Assembly (NCBI GenBank): GCA_010027915.1
Contig: RGUG01000059.1
Span: 1-7,440, forward strand
Origin: a bacterium
GTDB taxonomy: Bacteria; Margulisbacteria; Marinamargulisbacteria; SXXA01
Direction: 5' to 3'
DNA: 7,440 nt
In this document: piece by piece, positions 6,919-7,440 of the stretch
How positions within the stretch are numbered: the stretch's first letter is position 1
Layout: each line of letters opens with the position of its first letter
The notes under the pieces: generated by a model
What the model was told of the DNA's origin: nothing
What the model saw: only the letters and a program-made list of their open reading frames with translations
Database searches by the model: none
Program-made: the position numbers and the translations under genes

Positions 6919-6943
6919 TTGGGTAGGCATGGGATGTTTTGGG
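6910..6943 (+). other. Potential G-quadruplex: four G-tracts at exact 10-nt spacing
   Basis: GGGG (6910-6913), GGG (6921-6923), GGG (6931-6933) and GGG (6941-6943) are separated by three loops of exactly 7 nt, which fits the usual G3+N1-7 rule. More tracts follow at 6955, 6959 and 6965. The motif is on the coding strand and covers the possible start codons and signal-peptide codons of the right-edge gene. Confidence 0.45.
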
Positions 6944-7440
6944 TTGGTTTTTTTGGGTGGGCATGGGTCAATATGCTATGTGCCCAGCCCACGACATGGG
7001 GAGTGGCATTGGCCGATCGGAATATACCGTTTGGGCTATTGGAACCTTCCGGGTCGGTATTGGTGACCAGTAACTCGGCAACAGTAAAAGGCTATCATCG
7101 TTTCGGTCGCCCCGTGGCGGTTAATGGGGTGCGGGTGACACCCCGGGTTGATGGGCGTTTTACACAGATGGTGCCGTTGTCAATGGGGTCCAATGTGATT
7201 TACGTGGCGACCACGGTCCCTACCCAACGTGATCCGGTGGTCTTGACCCGCTGGGTCTACCGGTTGCCTCCCAATGGATTGCCTTCTTATTTGTTGGCAA
7301 GGGCGGGTATCGCAACCCCTGACGTGACAGTGGTCACACGGATAGAATGGGCAAAATTGCTGTGGTTACTGGTCCCCCGATCGTCGGGTGTGAAAGAGCC
7401 GGTGACACGCTGGCGTGATATCCCCGATTCGATGAGCGAA
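6919..7440 (+). CDS. Secreted or surface protein with Ig-like and SLH-like segments, 3'-truncated by the window edge
   Basis: The frame is open from after the TGA at 6862 to the window end; 174 residues are visible from the TTG at 6919. That start gives a classical signal peptide: short basic start (GRHG), hydrophobic core MFWVGFFGWAWVNML, likely cleavage after CA before QPTTWG. Alternative starts are ATG 6883, 6892, 6895 and 6934; none has a strong ribosome-binding site. The next part (GSVLVTSNSATVKGY, then VAVNGVRVTPRVDGRF and VPLSMGSNVIYVATTVP) resembles the beta-sandwich repeat of glucodextranase-B-like or filamin-like Ig domains: turn, NG, DG-F, L-G-N-I. The last part (TPDVTVVTRIEWAKLLWLL, then WRDIP) resembles an S-layer homology module, with vTR-E-a-LL and a D-P continuation. 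It is probably exported and surface-attached. The domain calls come from pattern memory and are tentative; that the frame is real is well supported. Confidence 0.7.
   Translation, partial: MGRHGMFWVGFFGWAWVNMLCAQPTTWGVALADRNIPFGLLEPSGSVLVTSNSATVKGYHRFGRPVAVNGVRVTPRVDGRFTQMVPLSMGSNVIYVATTVPTQRDPVVLTRWVYRLPPNGLPSYLLARAGIATPDVTVVTRIEWAKLLWLLVPRSSGVKEPVTRWRDIPDSMSE

Overview
This is a bacterial housekeeping segment of roughly 50% G+C. It carries the 3' part of a cobalamin-dependent methionine synthase (metH), a leftward gene group (one-RRM RNA-binding protein, der, fmt), three tRNA genes (Glu, Thr, Phe) and the 5' end of a secreted or surface protein that runs off the right edge. I see no mobile element, CRISPR array, phage gene or defence gene. 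The lineage cannot be fixed from this window. Three features together hint at a bacterium near the Cyanobacteria (Margulisbacteria-like candidate phyla are one possibility): a stand-alone RRM protein, a probable Ig-like plus SLH-like surface protein, and a tRNA-Glu with a G1-U72 pair. This is a low-confidence inference.

Layout. 1-3248 (+): metH without its first ~80 codons. 3249-3677: a gene-free stretch unusually rich in perfect short stems, a candidate structured RNA that I cannot assign to a known family. 3678-3752 (-): tRNA-Glu(TTC) with its own promoter, which sits against the fmt terminator. 3830-4660 (-): fmt. 4657-5985 (-): der, overlapping fmt by ATGA. 6000-6023: a perfect hairpin just upstream of the der ribosome-binding site. 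6054-6299 (-): RRM protein. 6300-6432: back-to-back promoters, leftward for the RRM gene and rightward for the tRNAs. 6433-6598 (+): tRNA-Thr(TGT) and tRNA-Phe(GAA). 6599-6918: G/T-rich sequence with no recognised gene. 6919-7440 (+): start of the surface-protein gene.

How it works together. The leftward group serves translation: Der matures the 50S subunit, Fmt formylates the initiator Met-tRNA, and the RRM protein probably acts on RNA. Around them are tRNA genes, and MetH supplies methionine and recycles methyl-folate.

The most notable observations are an abrupt change of strand composition and codon choice inside metH near position 1080, the unexplained stem-rich region after metH, and four G-tracts spaced exactly 10 nt apart over the start of the right-edge gene.
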